From contig JAGVWK010000008.1 of the NCBI GenBank assembly GCA_018304295.1, forward strand, positions 1 to 50,513: a DNA stretch of 50,513 bases, read 5' to 3'. How positions within the stretch are numbered: position 1 is the first letter of the stretch; the number at the start of each line of letters is the position of its first letter. The notes below the pieces were generated by a model that had not been told where the DNA came from, did not search any database, and saw only the letters and a list, made by a program, of their open reading frames with translations. Origin of the DNA: Microcaldota archaeon. GTDB taxonomy: Archaea; Micrarchaeota; Micrarchaeia; Anstonellales; Anstonellaceae. A program made the translations under genes and the position numbers. This document shows positions 43,226 to 50,513 of this stretch, in pieces.

Positions 43226-43307
43226 TGCCACAAGATGAAAAATGCCACAAGATGAAAACGCTTTGGAGAATACTGCCGCAAGAGGAATAGTGCCGCAAGA
43301 GGATAGG
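43209..43307. repeat. Degenerate 17-bp tandem repeat at the end of smc
   Basis: The last codons of smc, tgccgcaagatgaatag, are followed by four more copies: tgccacaagatgaaaaa, tgccacaagatgaaaac (then 14 nt), tgccgcaagaggaatag, tgccgcaagaggatagg. The 17-nt unit is not a codon multiple, and four of the copies lie past the stop. Confidence 0.85.
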
Positions 43308-43322
43308 TGCTTACCCTTTCCC

Positions 43323-44528
43323 TTATTTTTCCTTGCTTATTGTGTGGTTTTTCCCATCAGAACTCACCGTTATTGTCCCGTGCAAGTCCGTCCTGTAAAC
43401 GTCCCATCCGTGTATTTCAAACCTTTCAAGGGAGGTTGGGCTTGGCAAATCAAACTGGCTTGGCCCAACGGTTATTACGACATCCTGCAGCGCGTTCATC
43501 CTGCCCTCCACAAGCATTGAAGACCCGTACATGCCTCCCCTGCTCTCCCCCCTGTTGAAATATTGCACAACCGCGCACTCATCAACCCCGACATCGCTTG
43601 ATATTAGCGAAGGCTCAATCTCATGCACGGTTGGGTCAAGCAGCACAATGCAGAATCCCCCATATGCAAGCCTTAATATTATCGCGTCTGATTCCGAACT
43701 TCCTTTGAGCCTCTGGTGCTGCGGATTCATCACGCTTATGTTAAGCCCGTTCACCTGCACCCACTGGCGCGCAACCGGATATTTTACAGGAAGCATTTTT
43801 TCGCTTATTTTCTGCATGAGCGCATCTGACTGCGCAGTATCGTAGCTTATGTTGTTTGTCCAAATTTCCTGCGCGCTTATGCCATCTAACACTGTCGGAA
43901 TCCCTCCAATGCTGTTTATGTCATCGTGCGTTGCAACCATGACATTAAGCGCATCTATCCCGTGCGCGCGCACAAATTCCGCTACTTTCCCCCCCTGCGA
44001 TTGCGCCCCGGCATCAATAAGCATGTTGAAGGTGCCCTTGTTCACAAGAACCGCATTCCCAAATCCCACGTCAATGAAATAAATGTTCAGCGTTGCATTG
44101 GGCGTTTGCACGAGCGCAAAAGTCCCGTTCATGATATCGTGCGATTCCCTGCCCCTTATCGCAACTATCTCCCCGCTTGCATTAATTCCCCCTGTTGCAT
44201 TTGCCCCATTTTCAAGCGTTCCGTTCTCTCCGCTTTCATTTCCCTGCGTTGCATTTGTCGCATTATTTTCCTGCCCGTTTTCCCCCTCGCCCCAGTCAAT
44301 TCCCCCCTCTCCTGTTGTGTTGCCCGCACTAACAGCGCTTTCATTCCAGCCGCCGCTTGCGTTTATGCCGCCCCCGAAATCAATCGGCGGTATCACAATA
44401 GTGCCGTTCAGGAAGGGCTTTTGCGCATCCGGGTGCGCCTGCCCGTACTCCGCGGCAGTGCATCCCAAAAAGAAAGCAAAAAGAAATGCAAAAGAAATGA
44501 AAACTGCAAGGGTTTTTGCGCCTTCCAT
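43323..44528 (-). CDS. Lipoprotein with ComEC-like metallo-beta-lactamase domain, degenerate metal site
   Basis: 401 aa from ATG 44528. Signal peptide with lipobox-like FLGC, then a Gly/Asn/Glu-rich linker (about 35-125; NATNATQGNESGENGTLENG), then an MBL fold of the ComEC C-terminal type (IYFIDVGFGNAVLVNKGTFN, LIDAGAQSQGGKV). The metal motif, normally THxDxDH, reads THDDINS, losing two ligands. An extracellular, perhaps non-catalytic protein. Ends convergent with smc. Confidence 0.75.
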   Translation of the reverse strand: MEGAKTLAVFISFAFLFAFFLGCTAAEYGQAHPDAQKPFLNGTIVIPPIDFGGGINASGGWNESAVSAGNTTGEGGIDWGEGENGQENNATNATQGNESGENGTLENGANATGGINASGEIVAIRGRESHDIMNGTFALVQTPNATLNIYFIDVGFGNAVLVNKGTFNMLIDAGAQSQGGKVAEFVRAHGIDALNVMVATHDDINSIGGIPTVLDGISAQEIWTNNISYDTAQSDALMQKISEKMLPVKYPVARQWVQVNGLNISVMNPQHQRLKGSSESDAIILRLAYGGFCIVLLDPTVHEIEPSLISSDVGVDECAVVQYFNRGESRGGMYGSSMLVEGRMNALQDVVITVGPSQFDLPSPTSLERFEIHGWDVYRTDLHGTITVSSDGKNHTISKEK

Positions 44529-44575
44529 GCATTGCTTTTTCCCTTGCAGTTTAAAATGGTTTTTCCCCTGCATCC

Positions 44576-45931
44576 CTACAGCACGGGGAAATACCTTTTC
44601 TTTTCCCAATCGCTCACAGAGAGGCGGTAGTTGTCCCAGTCAGACTGCTGCACGCTTGTAAGGCTTTCATATGCGTGCTTTCCAATCGCGTTGCGCACAA
44701 CCTCGTCTTTTTCCAGCTCCCCCATTGCCTCCTTAAGCGACCCCGGCAGCGTCTTTATGTAAAGCTGCTCAAGCTTTTTGTCATCAAAGTGGTAGACGTT
44801 TTCCTCAACCGGTTTTGGCGGCTCCATTTTTTTCTCCACCCCGTCCATCCCTGCGGCGAGCATTGCGGCAAATGCAAGGTAGGGGTTGCACGAGGGGTCC
44901 GGGAAGCGCACCTCCGCCCTTGTTCCCCCGGGTTTTCCTGCCAGCGCGCGCGGTATGCGTATGAGCGCGCTGCGGTTTGTCCTCCCCCAGCAAATGTACA
45001 CCGGAGCCTCATACCCCGGCACAAGCCTTTTGTAGGAGTTCACCGTGGGGTTTGTTATTGCGCTCAATGCCCTTGCATGGTGCAGTATCCCTGCAATGTA
45101 GTGCTTTGCGGTTGCAGAGAGCAGGTAGCTGTCCTTTGCATCATAGAATGCATTTTCCCCGCCCTTCCAAAGCGACTGGTGCACGTGCATCCCTGAGCCG
45201 TTTATGCCAAAAACCGGCTTTGGCATGAAAGACGCGTGCAGCCCGTATTTTCTTGCCAATGTCCTCACAGTTGTCTTGTACGTCATCACGCTGTCCGCAA
45301 CCGCCAATGCATTCCCATAACGGAAATCTATCTCATGCTGCCCGGGCGCAACCTCGTGGTGCGCCATTTCTATTTTCAGCCCCATTGCCTCAAGCGCGGG
45401 GACAATCTCCCTTCTCAAATCAACTGCCATGTCTTTGGTCGCCAAGTCAAAATACCCCGCATCATCATGCACCACGGCGGTTTGCGGGTCAATGCCGCTC
45501 CCGTTTGCAGCCTTGAATATGAAAAACTCAAGCTCAGGCCCAACCTTAAGCTCATACCCCAATGCTTCTGCTTTTTTGAGCTGCCTTTTCAACACGCCCC
45601 TCGGGTCGCCCTCAAAAGCGGTCTTTTCATCATGGTAAACGTCGCATATTATCCGTGCGATTTTGTTGCCTGTCCATGGAAGGGTCGCATACGTTGAAGT
45701 ATCCGGAACCAAAAACATGTCGCTTTCATATATCCTTGCAAACCCCTCTATTGAGGAGCCGTCAAACCACAATCCCTCCTCAAGGGCGTGCTCCAGCATC
45801 TTAACCGTTATCTCGCACATCTTGGGGTTTCCCAATACGTCCACGAACTCAAGGTCAATGAACTCAACCCCGTTTTTCTTCACGTCTTCTATTATCCTGC
45901 CCTTTTCACCCTCACTTATCTGGTCTAGCAT
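44576..45931 (-). CDS. glnA: Glutamine synthetase, type I
   Basis: 451 aa. Ammonia assimilation: glutamate + NH3 + ATP to glutamine. Motifs: LWFDGSSIEGFARIYESDMF, VGPELEFFIF, FGINGSGMHVHQSLW, NPTVNSYKRLVPGYEAPVYI and RTNRSALIRIPR. Short form without the beta-type insertion, as in archaeal GlnA. The ATG at 45931 has gggaggcgat before it, and a TATA box (tatttatatg) is about 40 nt upstream. Divergent from an Lrp-type regulator. Confidence 0.96.
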   Translation of the reverse strand: MLDQISEGEKGRIIEDVKKNGVEFIDLEFVDVLGNPKMCEITVKMLEHALEEGLWFDGSSIEGFARIYESDMFLVPDTSTYATLPWTGNKIARIICDVYHDEKTAFEGDPRGVLKRQLKKAEALGYELKVGPELEFFIFKAANGSGIDPQTAVVHDDAGYFDLATKDMAVDLRREIVPALEAMGLKIEMAHHEVAPGQHEIDFRYGNALAVADSVMTYKTTVRTLARKYGLHASFMPKPVFGINGSGMHVHQSLWKGGENAFYDAKDSYLLSATAKHYIAGILHHARALSAITNPTVNSYKRLVPGYEAPVYICWGRTNRSALIRIPRALAGKPGGTRAEVRFPDPSCNPYLAFAAMLAAGMDGVEKKMEPPKPVEENVYHFDDKKLEQLYIKTLPGSLKEAMGELEKDEVVRNAIGKHAYESLTSVQQSDWDNYRLSVSDWEKKRYFPVL

Positions 45932-45999
45932 CTAATCGCCTCCCATTTCTCTTGCTTGCATGCGATACATATAAATACTCATAAGTTGTTATGCTATAC

Positions 46000-46034
46000 G
46001 TTTGTGCATAAAAAATGCAAAAAACTGCACAAAC
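46000..46034. promoter_or_regulatory. Inverted repeat between glnA and the Lrp-type gene
   Basis: gtttgtgca ... tgcacaaac, perfect 9-bp arms with a 17-nt AT-rich spacer, about centred between the glnA TATA box (45966-45975) and a TATA-like aatataaaag (46034-46043) for the regulator. Placement suits control of both genes by the Lrp-type protein. Confidence 0.55.
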
Positions 46035-46074
46035 AATATAAAAGAAAACTGAAAATACCCAAAAAGGTATACAA

Positions 46075-46530
46075 ATGGCACGGGAGATGGACAAAACAGA
46101 CACGGATATACTCGCAGAGCTGCGCCGCGATTGCCGCCAATCATACCGCGAAATAGCGCATCGGCTCAAGCTCCACCCCGCAACCGTGATAAAGCGCGTG
46201 GAGAGGATGCAGCGCGAAAAGCTCATACTGGGCTTTGGCGCAAACCTTGATCTGCTTGCGCTGGGCTTTGAGTTCATGGCTCTCATAGACATACGCATCT
46301 CAAAAGGGCATCTTCTTGAGGTTGAACAAAAATTGCGCTCCCTGCCGCAGGTGGCTGCCATTTACGACGTTACCGGCGACTACGACGCGGTCGCCCTTGT
46401 CGCATGCAAAAACCGTGCGGACTTTTCGCGCATGATAAAGAAAATCCTCCACGAGCCCTACGTTGAGCGCACTAACACGCACGTTATCCTCAACGTGATG
46501 AAAGACAGCTGGGAGTTCGTGCCATTTTAG
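46075..46530 (+). CDS. Lrp/AsnC-family transcriptional regulator
   Basis: 151 aa. N-terminal helix-turn-helix (MDKTDTDILAELRRDCRQSY, HPATVIKRVERMQREKLILG) and C-terminal RAM/ACT ligand domain (LEVEQKLRSLPQVAAIYDVT, GDYDAVALVACKN). A start at ATG 46087 (MDKTDTD) is possible. Divergent from glnA, so it may sense glutamine or another amino acid and regulate nitrogen assimilation (inference). Confidence 0.92.
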   Translation: MAREMDKTDTDILAELRRDCRQSYREIAHRLKLHPATVIKRVERMQREKLILGFGANLDLLALGFEFMALIDIRISKGHLLEVEQKLRSLPQVAAIYDVTGDYDAVALVACKNRADFSRMIKKILHEPYVERTNTHVILNVMKDSWEFVPF

Positions 46531-46606
46531 CATTTTTAACGCGTTTTTACACCCTTTATACGCCTTTTGCATCACCTTTTTATATCCCCAACTGCCTAAT
46601 TTTAGC

Positions 46607-47377
46607 ATGCGGTTCGGCTATGTGCCTGCCCTGCATGAAAACCTCCTATGCGAAATAGAATTTGCAAAAGAAAACTTTGATTTTGTAGAGGTAACGTATG
46701 TTCCTGGCGCAGATTTCGCGCGCATAGGGCGGCGTGCAATAGAGAAAGTACTGGGCAATTTCCCTGCAAAAGGGTGCGTGCACTGGTCGTACGATTTTTC
46801 CAATATCTCAAGGACGCAGATGCAAAAGGCAATAAGCCAGCTTTCCTTTTTCTCCTCAATTGGGATAAAGGACGTAACAGTAACTCCCTCGCTTAACAAG
46901 AACCTTTTTGTGGGCAGCATGCTCTCGCACAATATGCCATCCTTTTTGCGCGTGCGCGATTTCTGCTGGAACAACAATATCTCCCTGCACGTTGAGAACA
47001 CGGTCGCATTCCCTTTCAACAAGCCCGCTGCAATAAACTCCCTTCTCTACCATTTCCCCACCATGAAATTCACGCTTAATTTGGGGCACAGCCTTGCCGG
47101 ATATGCCGACAGCTACCCCTATTTCCTAAAGGACGTAAGCAAATCCCCCTCCCACTTCTGCCTGCATGATGCGGATTTCCACCACAGCCACCTTGCCTTC
47201 ACTGAAAAGGAGAAGATGCTTGAGGTAATGCAATACGTAAAAAGCCGCAACAGCCGCGCAAGCGTGGGGCTGCAAATATTCTACAAGGTGCAGGATGGCA
47301 AAAAAGTGTCCCTTGAAACAAAAGAGCGGCGGCAAATACTGCTTGACCACCTGAAAATACTGCACGAAGAGCTTTGA
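46607..47377 (+). CDS. Xylose isomerase-like TIM-barrel protein
   Basis: 256 aa from ATG 46607; ctttttatatc is 26 nt upstream, so leaderless. AP endonuclease 2/sugar isomerase fold: N-terminal MRFGYVPALHENLLCEIEFA with FVEVTY, HWSYDFSNISRTQMQKAI, ISLHVENTVAFPF (metal Glu), FTLNLGHSLAGYADSYPYFL, FCLHDADFHHSHLAF (metal Asp/His). Could be a sugar isomerase or DNA repair enzyme; the substrate is unknown. Confidence 0.7.
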   Translation: MRFGYVPALHENLLCEIEFAKENFDFVEVTYVPGADFARIGRRAIEKVLGNFPAKGCVHWSYDFSNISRTQMQKAISQLSFFSSIGIKDVTVTPSLNKNLFVGSMLSHNMPSFLRVRDFCWNNNISLHVENTVAFPFNKPAAINSLLYHFPTMKFTLNLGHSLAGYADSYPYFLKDVSKSPSHFCLHDADFHHSHLAFTEKEKMLEVMQYVKSRNSRASVGLQIFYKVQDGKKVSLETKERRQILLDHLKILHEEL

Positions 47378-47384
47378 AAGCCCA

Positions 47385-47627
47385 TCATCTTCTTTCAGCC
47401 ATTTTCCCATCAAATCTTTTTTTCAGGACTGGAAGAAAGCTCAGCACTGCCCCTATGGCTTCTTTGCACGCTTCAACTGAAACTGCCGCAACTCCATACG
47501 CGCATTTGTTGCGCAGCACGCGCAGCCGGTCAAACGATGAAATAAGATACTGCGAACAGCCGCACCTGTCGCGCAAAAACGCTATTTGCGCCTCATGTGA
47601 ATATGGTTTGTATCCCTCAAGCCCCAT
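47385..47627 (-). pseudogene. HEPN-like protein, N-terminally truncated
   Basis: 80 aa from ATG 47627. GYKPYSHEAQIAFLRDR and FDRLRVLRNKCAYG followed by SVEACKEAIG resemble the second half of HEPN proteins, which normally have an additional N-terminal helix pair. The frame extends upstream to 47735 only as antisense overlap with the ATPase gene. Its first codons overlap the ATPase stop by 11 nt. Probably a remnant of a HEPN gene truncated by a fusion with the ATPase 3' end. Confidence 0.55.
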
Positions 47628-49041
47628 GAGCGCCTGTTGTTCCGAAAACCATTTTTTCCAAATCCTTAATTTCAAAAAGCACGGTATCCACGCCAAGCGC
47701 GTCTTTTTTCCTGAAACTTTTTGCGAATAGCGCATATTTGCACTTGTATCCCTTGCTCCATTCTATTTTTGCGCATTTTTCCTTAAGCTTTCCAAGAAGT
47801 TCCTGCGCATCTACTTCTTGCGACCATTTGCATTCGCCAAACAACGCTTCTTTTTTTTCTTCATTAACGCCCACAACGTCTATTTCCATTGCCTTGCGCT
47901 TTCCATCTTCCCTATAAGCCCCCCACCACGTGCCAATTTTAGCATTTCCAATGGGGTTCTTCATGGAAATCAATTCCCTGCACACGGTTTCAAAGCGCTT
48001 TCCAACATAAGGGTTGAATTTCACGTCAAAGTTCTTTTTGAAGCCTCCGAATTCAAACGAATCAAGCTCCTGCCTGAGTGGGTAAACGAAATTGAACCAG
48101 AACAGAAAATAGTTGTCCTTGAGCTCATACCTTGTTATTTTTCCGCGTTCTTTCGCATTTATGGGGCAAATGGTCCGCACAAGGTCAAGCTCAATAAGTG
48201 TATCAAGGTATCTCACAAGGCTTGTCCGCTCAACCCCTATGGCAGTGGAAAGCTCATTTGGCGTTGTTCTTCCTGCAGCTATCTCTTTCATTAATGAGAA
48301 ATACGTTTTCGGCTCCCGAAGCTCCTCCTTTAGCAGTATCTCGGCTTCCGCATAAAGCATGCATCCGCGTGCGGCTATGGTTCCAACTGCATTCTCATAT
48401 GCACTCTTATTTGCATCAAGCTCCAAAATGTAAAGCGGTATCCCGCCAGAAATGGAGTAAAGTTCCACTAGCCGCTCAAATTGCATCTTTGGAAAAAATT
48501 TCACAAACTCGAAAAAACCCAAAGGCTCCAGCTTCCATTGTCCCGTCCTTCTCCCATACAGGGGGCTTTTTCTCCCAAGCACCTCCGTTTCCATTGCACC
48601 TATGCTTGAGCCGCACAGTATTATTGACAGCCCCTTTTCCTTAAGCGTCATGTCCCAATGCTTTTGCAAAATTGAAGGTACTGATTTGTTTGCATCCACC
48701 AAGTAAGGGAATTCGTCTATGGCAACTATTGTCCCCTCCAGCTGCTTCTTGCCCAAATACTCAAGCAACTGGCTGAAACTGCCCAAGGGGCTTATTTCAA
48801 GTGTGGAATCCCCGAAATGTCTTGCAAGCTCCATTGAAAATGAATTCACAATTTCTTTTTCAACTTCCTGCGTTGCAAGCAGATAAAGCGCCTTTTTGCC
48901 CTTAAAAAACTGCTTTATCATCTCTGACTTTCCAACCCTTCTTCTGCCGTAAAGCACTGCAAAAAAAGACTTTTTCCCAAACTGGTTTTCCAGAAACTCC
49001 AATTCTCTTTTTCTGTTTACAAAATGTATGAACTTGTTCAT
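47617..49041 (-). CDS. Archaeal AAA ATPase with C-terminal nuclease-like (DUF234) domain
   Basis: 474 aa from ATG 49041, 25 nt from a TATA-like ttaataaatattt; ATG 49056 lies too near the TATA box. Walker A VLYGRRRVGKSEMIKQF, Walker B GTIVAIDEFPYLVD, sensor ILCGSSIGAMETEVLG. Then a winged helix (TPNELSTAIGVERTSLVRYL) and a PD-(D/E)xK-like end (MEIDVVGVNEEKKEALFGEC, KW). The last ten residues (VFGTTGAHGA) seem to come from the adjoining HEPN remnant. These ATPases are often linked to mobile or stress modules; role unknown. Confidence 0.85.
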   Translation of the reverse strand: MNKFIHFVNRKRELEFLENQFGKKSFFAVLYGRRRVGKSEMIKQFFKGKKALYLLATQEVEKEIVNSFSMELARHFGDSTLEISPLGSFSQLLEYLGKKQLEGTIVAIDEFPYLVDANKSVPSILQKHWDMTLKEKGLSIILCGSSIGAMETEVLGRKSPLYGRRTGQWKLEPLGFFEFVKFFPKMQFERLVELYSISGGIPLYILELDANKSAYENAVGTIAARGCMLYAEAEILLKEELREPKTYFSLMKEIAAGRTTPNELSTAIGVERTSLVRYLDTLIELDLVRTICPINAKERGKITRYELKDNYFLFWFNFVYPLRQELDSFEFGGFKKNFDVKFNPYVGKRFETVCRELISMKNPIGNAKIGTWWGAYREDGKRKAMEIDVVGVNEEKKEALFGECKWSQEVDAQELLGKLKEKCAKIEWSKGYKCKYALFAKSFRKKDALGVDTVLFEIKDLEKMVFGTTGAHGA

Positions 49042-49391
49042 AATGTTCTTTTTCATACAAATATTTATTAATCCCTCAGCCCTTTTCCCCAAACTCCAAA
49101 TGCTGCACAAAATTTTGGAAATCTTCGGAACTTTGGAAATTCTCAAATCAAGCGCACCTCCCAGCGCACCTCGCGCAATTCCCCGCCAGCGTGCAATCGC
49201 TCCACGCAATAACCTTATTTTTCTCTTTTTTTGCGCAATTAATGTGTTCTTTGGCTCATTTTCTTATGTTTTTTACTATTTTTTAACATCAATAATTATA
49301 TTCCAATAAAATACAACAATACCTTATATGTTGCCAAACATGTAATTACAGATATACATAACTTGATAAAACACAACATGAGGTGAACACA
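49042..49391. other. Intergenic region without genes
   Basis: About 350 nt between the ATPase start and the zinc-ribbon microprotein. It holds the ATPase TATA box (about 49060-49072), a pyrimidine-rich stretch and, near the right end, an AT-rich segment with ccttatatg (about 49323-49331) as a TATA candidate for the next gene, followed by a leader of about 40 nt. No ORF with a credible start was found. Confidence 0.5.
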
Positions 49392-49541
49392 ATGAGAAAA
49401 ACATGCGACTTCTGCGGCACGCACAAATTCCTCACCTGGCATGAAGAGCTTCAGATGCGCTATTGCCCCAAGTGCAAACCTGAAATGGAAAAAAAGCTCA
49501 AATATGAAAAACAATGGGGCAGCCTGCGCCCGCGCCTATAA
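49392..49541 (+). CDS. 49-aa zinc-ribbon microprotein
   Basis: Missed by the ORF track. ATG 49392 has aggtga at ideal spacing. MRKTCDFCGTHKFLTWHEE, a second knuckle YCPKCKPEMEKKL, and a basic tail ending in SLRPRL: a CxxC-x19-CxxC zinc ribbon. Followed by a 15-bp hairpin. Similar small ribbons act as nucleic acid or protein adaptors; role unknown. Confidence 0.7.
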   Translation: MRKTCDFCGTHKFLTWHEELQMRYCPKCKPEMEKKLKYEKQWGSLRPRL

Positions 49542-49562
49542 ACCGGAATATGCTGGCAACAA

Positions 49563-49620
49563 CCACTTGCCCTCCACAGCTGGAAAAAGTACACCCCTGT
49601 GCTTTTGTGGAGGGCAGTGG
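49563..49620 (+). terminator. Strong hairpin after the zinc-ribbon gene
   Basis: ccacttgccctccaca pairs with tgtggagggcagtgg (15 bp, one bulged T) around a 27-nt loop, followed by aattttta. Placed 21 nt after the stop codon, so a transcript end or 3' stabilising structure is likely. Confidence 0.6.
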
Positions 49621-49667
49621 AATTTTTAACCCGTGGCGCGCAATATTCCAGTCTTCTTATTTTAACT

Positions 49668-49722
49668 TTTTTGCTCACTAGACTGAGCAAAAACTATTAA
49701 AAATGCTCAACAGAGTGAGTAT
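49668..49722. promoter_or_regulatory. Two palindromes sharing CTCA-N6-TGAG before the DUF4143 gene
   Basis: tttttgctca-ctagac-tgagcaaaaa (10-bp arms, 49668-49693) and aatgctca-acagag-tgagtatt (8-bp arms with one mismatch, 49702-49723). The CTCA-N6-TGAG cores are 32 bp apart, about three helical turns, and flank an AT-rich possible TATA (actattaaaa). They look like a double operator for the gene starting at 49750. Confidence 0.55.
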
Positions 49723-49749
49723 TTTAAACTTTTCCGATAAAACAATGCC

Positions 49750-50513
49750 ATGGTTAGCAGGGAACTTTTGCAGGAAATACTCCAAAGCAGCAGGGAAGAC
49801 ATATCTAAGGCAGGAATAAAAGAAAGGGAAATTTCCATAGAGGATAACCATGCATCAGAGGCCGTATTGGCGAAAGGGGTACGCAGGTGCGGAAAAACTT
49901 TCCTGACATACGAGATTGCAAAAAAATATGACTGCCCTTACATAAACTTTGAGGACGAACGCCTGATTGGCTTTTCAGCGCCCGACTTTGCAAAGCTTCT
50001 TGAGGCAGCAGGCGGTATTTTCCCTGCCACGAAAATTTTTATTTTTGACGAAGTTCAAAATGCGCAGGCGTGGGAAAAATTCGTCGCAAGGCTATACGGA
50101 AAATGCAAATTCTACATAACCGGCTCTTCCTCATACTTCACCAAACACATTTCTCCTCTTACCGGAAGGCATGTTGAAAAGGATGTCCTTCCCCTATCTT
50201 TTCGCGAATATCTGTCTTTTCACTCTCATGGGGAGTTGCAATGGAAAACGTCGGAAATGCGCGACGAGCTTTTCGGGCATTTCTCCCGCTACTCCCAAAA
50301 TGGCGGTCTTCCAAAAGTGGCATTAAGCAATTCCACCGACCTATTAAAAGAATATTTCAGGGACATAGTTTCAAGGGACCTGATAAAACACTCCAAGGTT
50401 GACAGGGTTGATGCGCTTGAGCGCATGGCATATTACCTTCTTGGCAACGCAGGGGCAAAAACAAGCTATCGCTCCTTGGCAGAAAGCTGCGGCTTGCGCC
50501 ACGAGCTTACCGC
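49750..50513 (+). CDS. AAA ATPase, DUF4143-type (3' partial)
   Basis: Frame open to the window end, so absent from the ORF track. At least 254 codons from ATG 49750 (MVSRELLQEILQSSREDISK). Walker A LAKGVRRCGKTFLTYEI, YINFEDERLIGF, Walker B KIFIFDEVQNAQAWE, sensor FYITGSSSYFTKH, then LPLSFREYLSFH, the block typical of AAA_14/DUF4143 ATPases. The C-terminal DUF4143 domain begins near LLKEYFRDIVSRDLIK and is cut. Function unknown. Confidence 0.88.
   Translation, partial: MVSRELLQEILQSSREDISKAGIKEREISIEDNHASEAVLAKGVRRCGKTFLTYEIAKKYDCPYINFEDERLIGFSAPDFAKLLEAAGGIFPATKIFIFDEVQNAQAWEKFVARLYGKCKFYITGSSSYFTKHISPLTGRHVEKDVLPLSFREYLSFHSHGELQWKTSEMRDELFGHFSRYSQNGGLPKVALSNSTDLLKEYFRDIVSRDLIKHSKVDRVDALERMAYYLLGNAGAKTSYRSLAESCGLRHELT

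Noticed and set aside
43209-43307. CRISPR array
   Set aside because: Units are 17 bp, mostly without spacers, degenerate, and derived from the smc 3' end.

Overview
The window is a gene-dense stretch of an archaeal chromosome. Evidence for archaea: an A/V-type ATP synthase operon, an archaeal-type prolyl-tRNA synthetase, tRNA genes with bulge-helix-bulge type introns, TATA-box promoters about 25 nt from many start codons (leaderless or short-leader transcripts), GGTGA-like ribosome sites, and a class III (prepilin-like) signal peptide. The pilin-type N-terminus (QAAMEYL...), many tiny zinc-ribbon proteins and compact overlapping genes resemble DPANN lineages such as Micrarchaeota or Diapherotrites. 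That placement is an inference.

Layout. 1-5.4 kb: distal half of the ATP synthase operon (C-F-A-B-D). 5.4-8.3 kb: a shortened ferritin-like gene, microproteins, an MNT/HEPN toxin-antitoxin pair, a lipoprotein interrupted by an amber codon, and an intron-bearing tRNA-Gln. 8.4-17.3 kb: proS, a DedA/VTT membrane protein, a tRNA-Ile that appears to carry two introns, unknown genes, a D-2-hydroxyacid dehydrogenase, a self-regulating HTH gene, an XPF-like nuclease, a HicBA module and a HAD phosphatase.

17.3-33.5 kb: a 16-kb minus-strand aromatic amino acid supercluster, read in the order trpE-trpG-trpD-trpCB-trpA-aroF-aroB-aroD-aroEK-aroA-aroC-(CM-PDT)-pheA-aminotransferase. Several junctions are 4-nt ATGA overlaps. 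It runs from chorismate precursors to tryptophan and phenylalanine, contains two fusion enzymes (AroE-AroK and TrpC-TrpB), and lacks trpF and tyrA. A divergent ACT-domain regulator faces trpE. The cluster also carries the oddest DNA in the window: a 195-bp hairpin-rich element inserted in frame in a chorismate mutase-prephenate dehydratase gene with a 5-bp target duplication, an 81-nt hairpin ahead of aroF, and an insertion that duplicated the end of trpG.

33.6-50.5 kb: a MacB-like permease, a TauE/SafE transporter, a second HicBA module with a third gene, a beta-CASP nuclease, a pilin-like protein, an SMC gene broken at its hinge, a ComEC-like lipoprotein, glnA with a divergent Lrp-type regulator, a TIM-barrel protein, a DUF234-type ATPase, a zinc-ribbon microprotein, and a DUF4143-type ATPase that runs off the end.

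Three gene ends (trpG, the 38.9-kb gene and smc) have duplicated copies of their last codons just downstream. Two conserved genes (aroC and smc) have internal deletions with a frameshift. These could be real genome decay or slippage, or assembly errors; read-level data are needed to decide.
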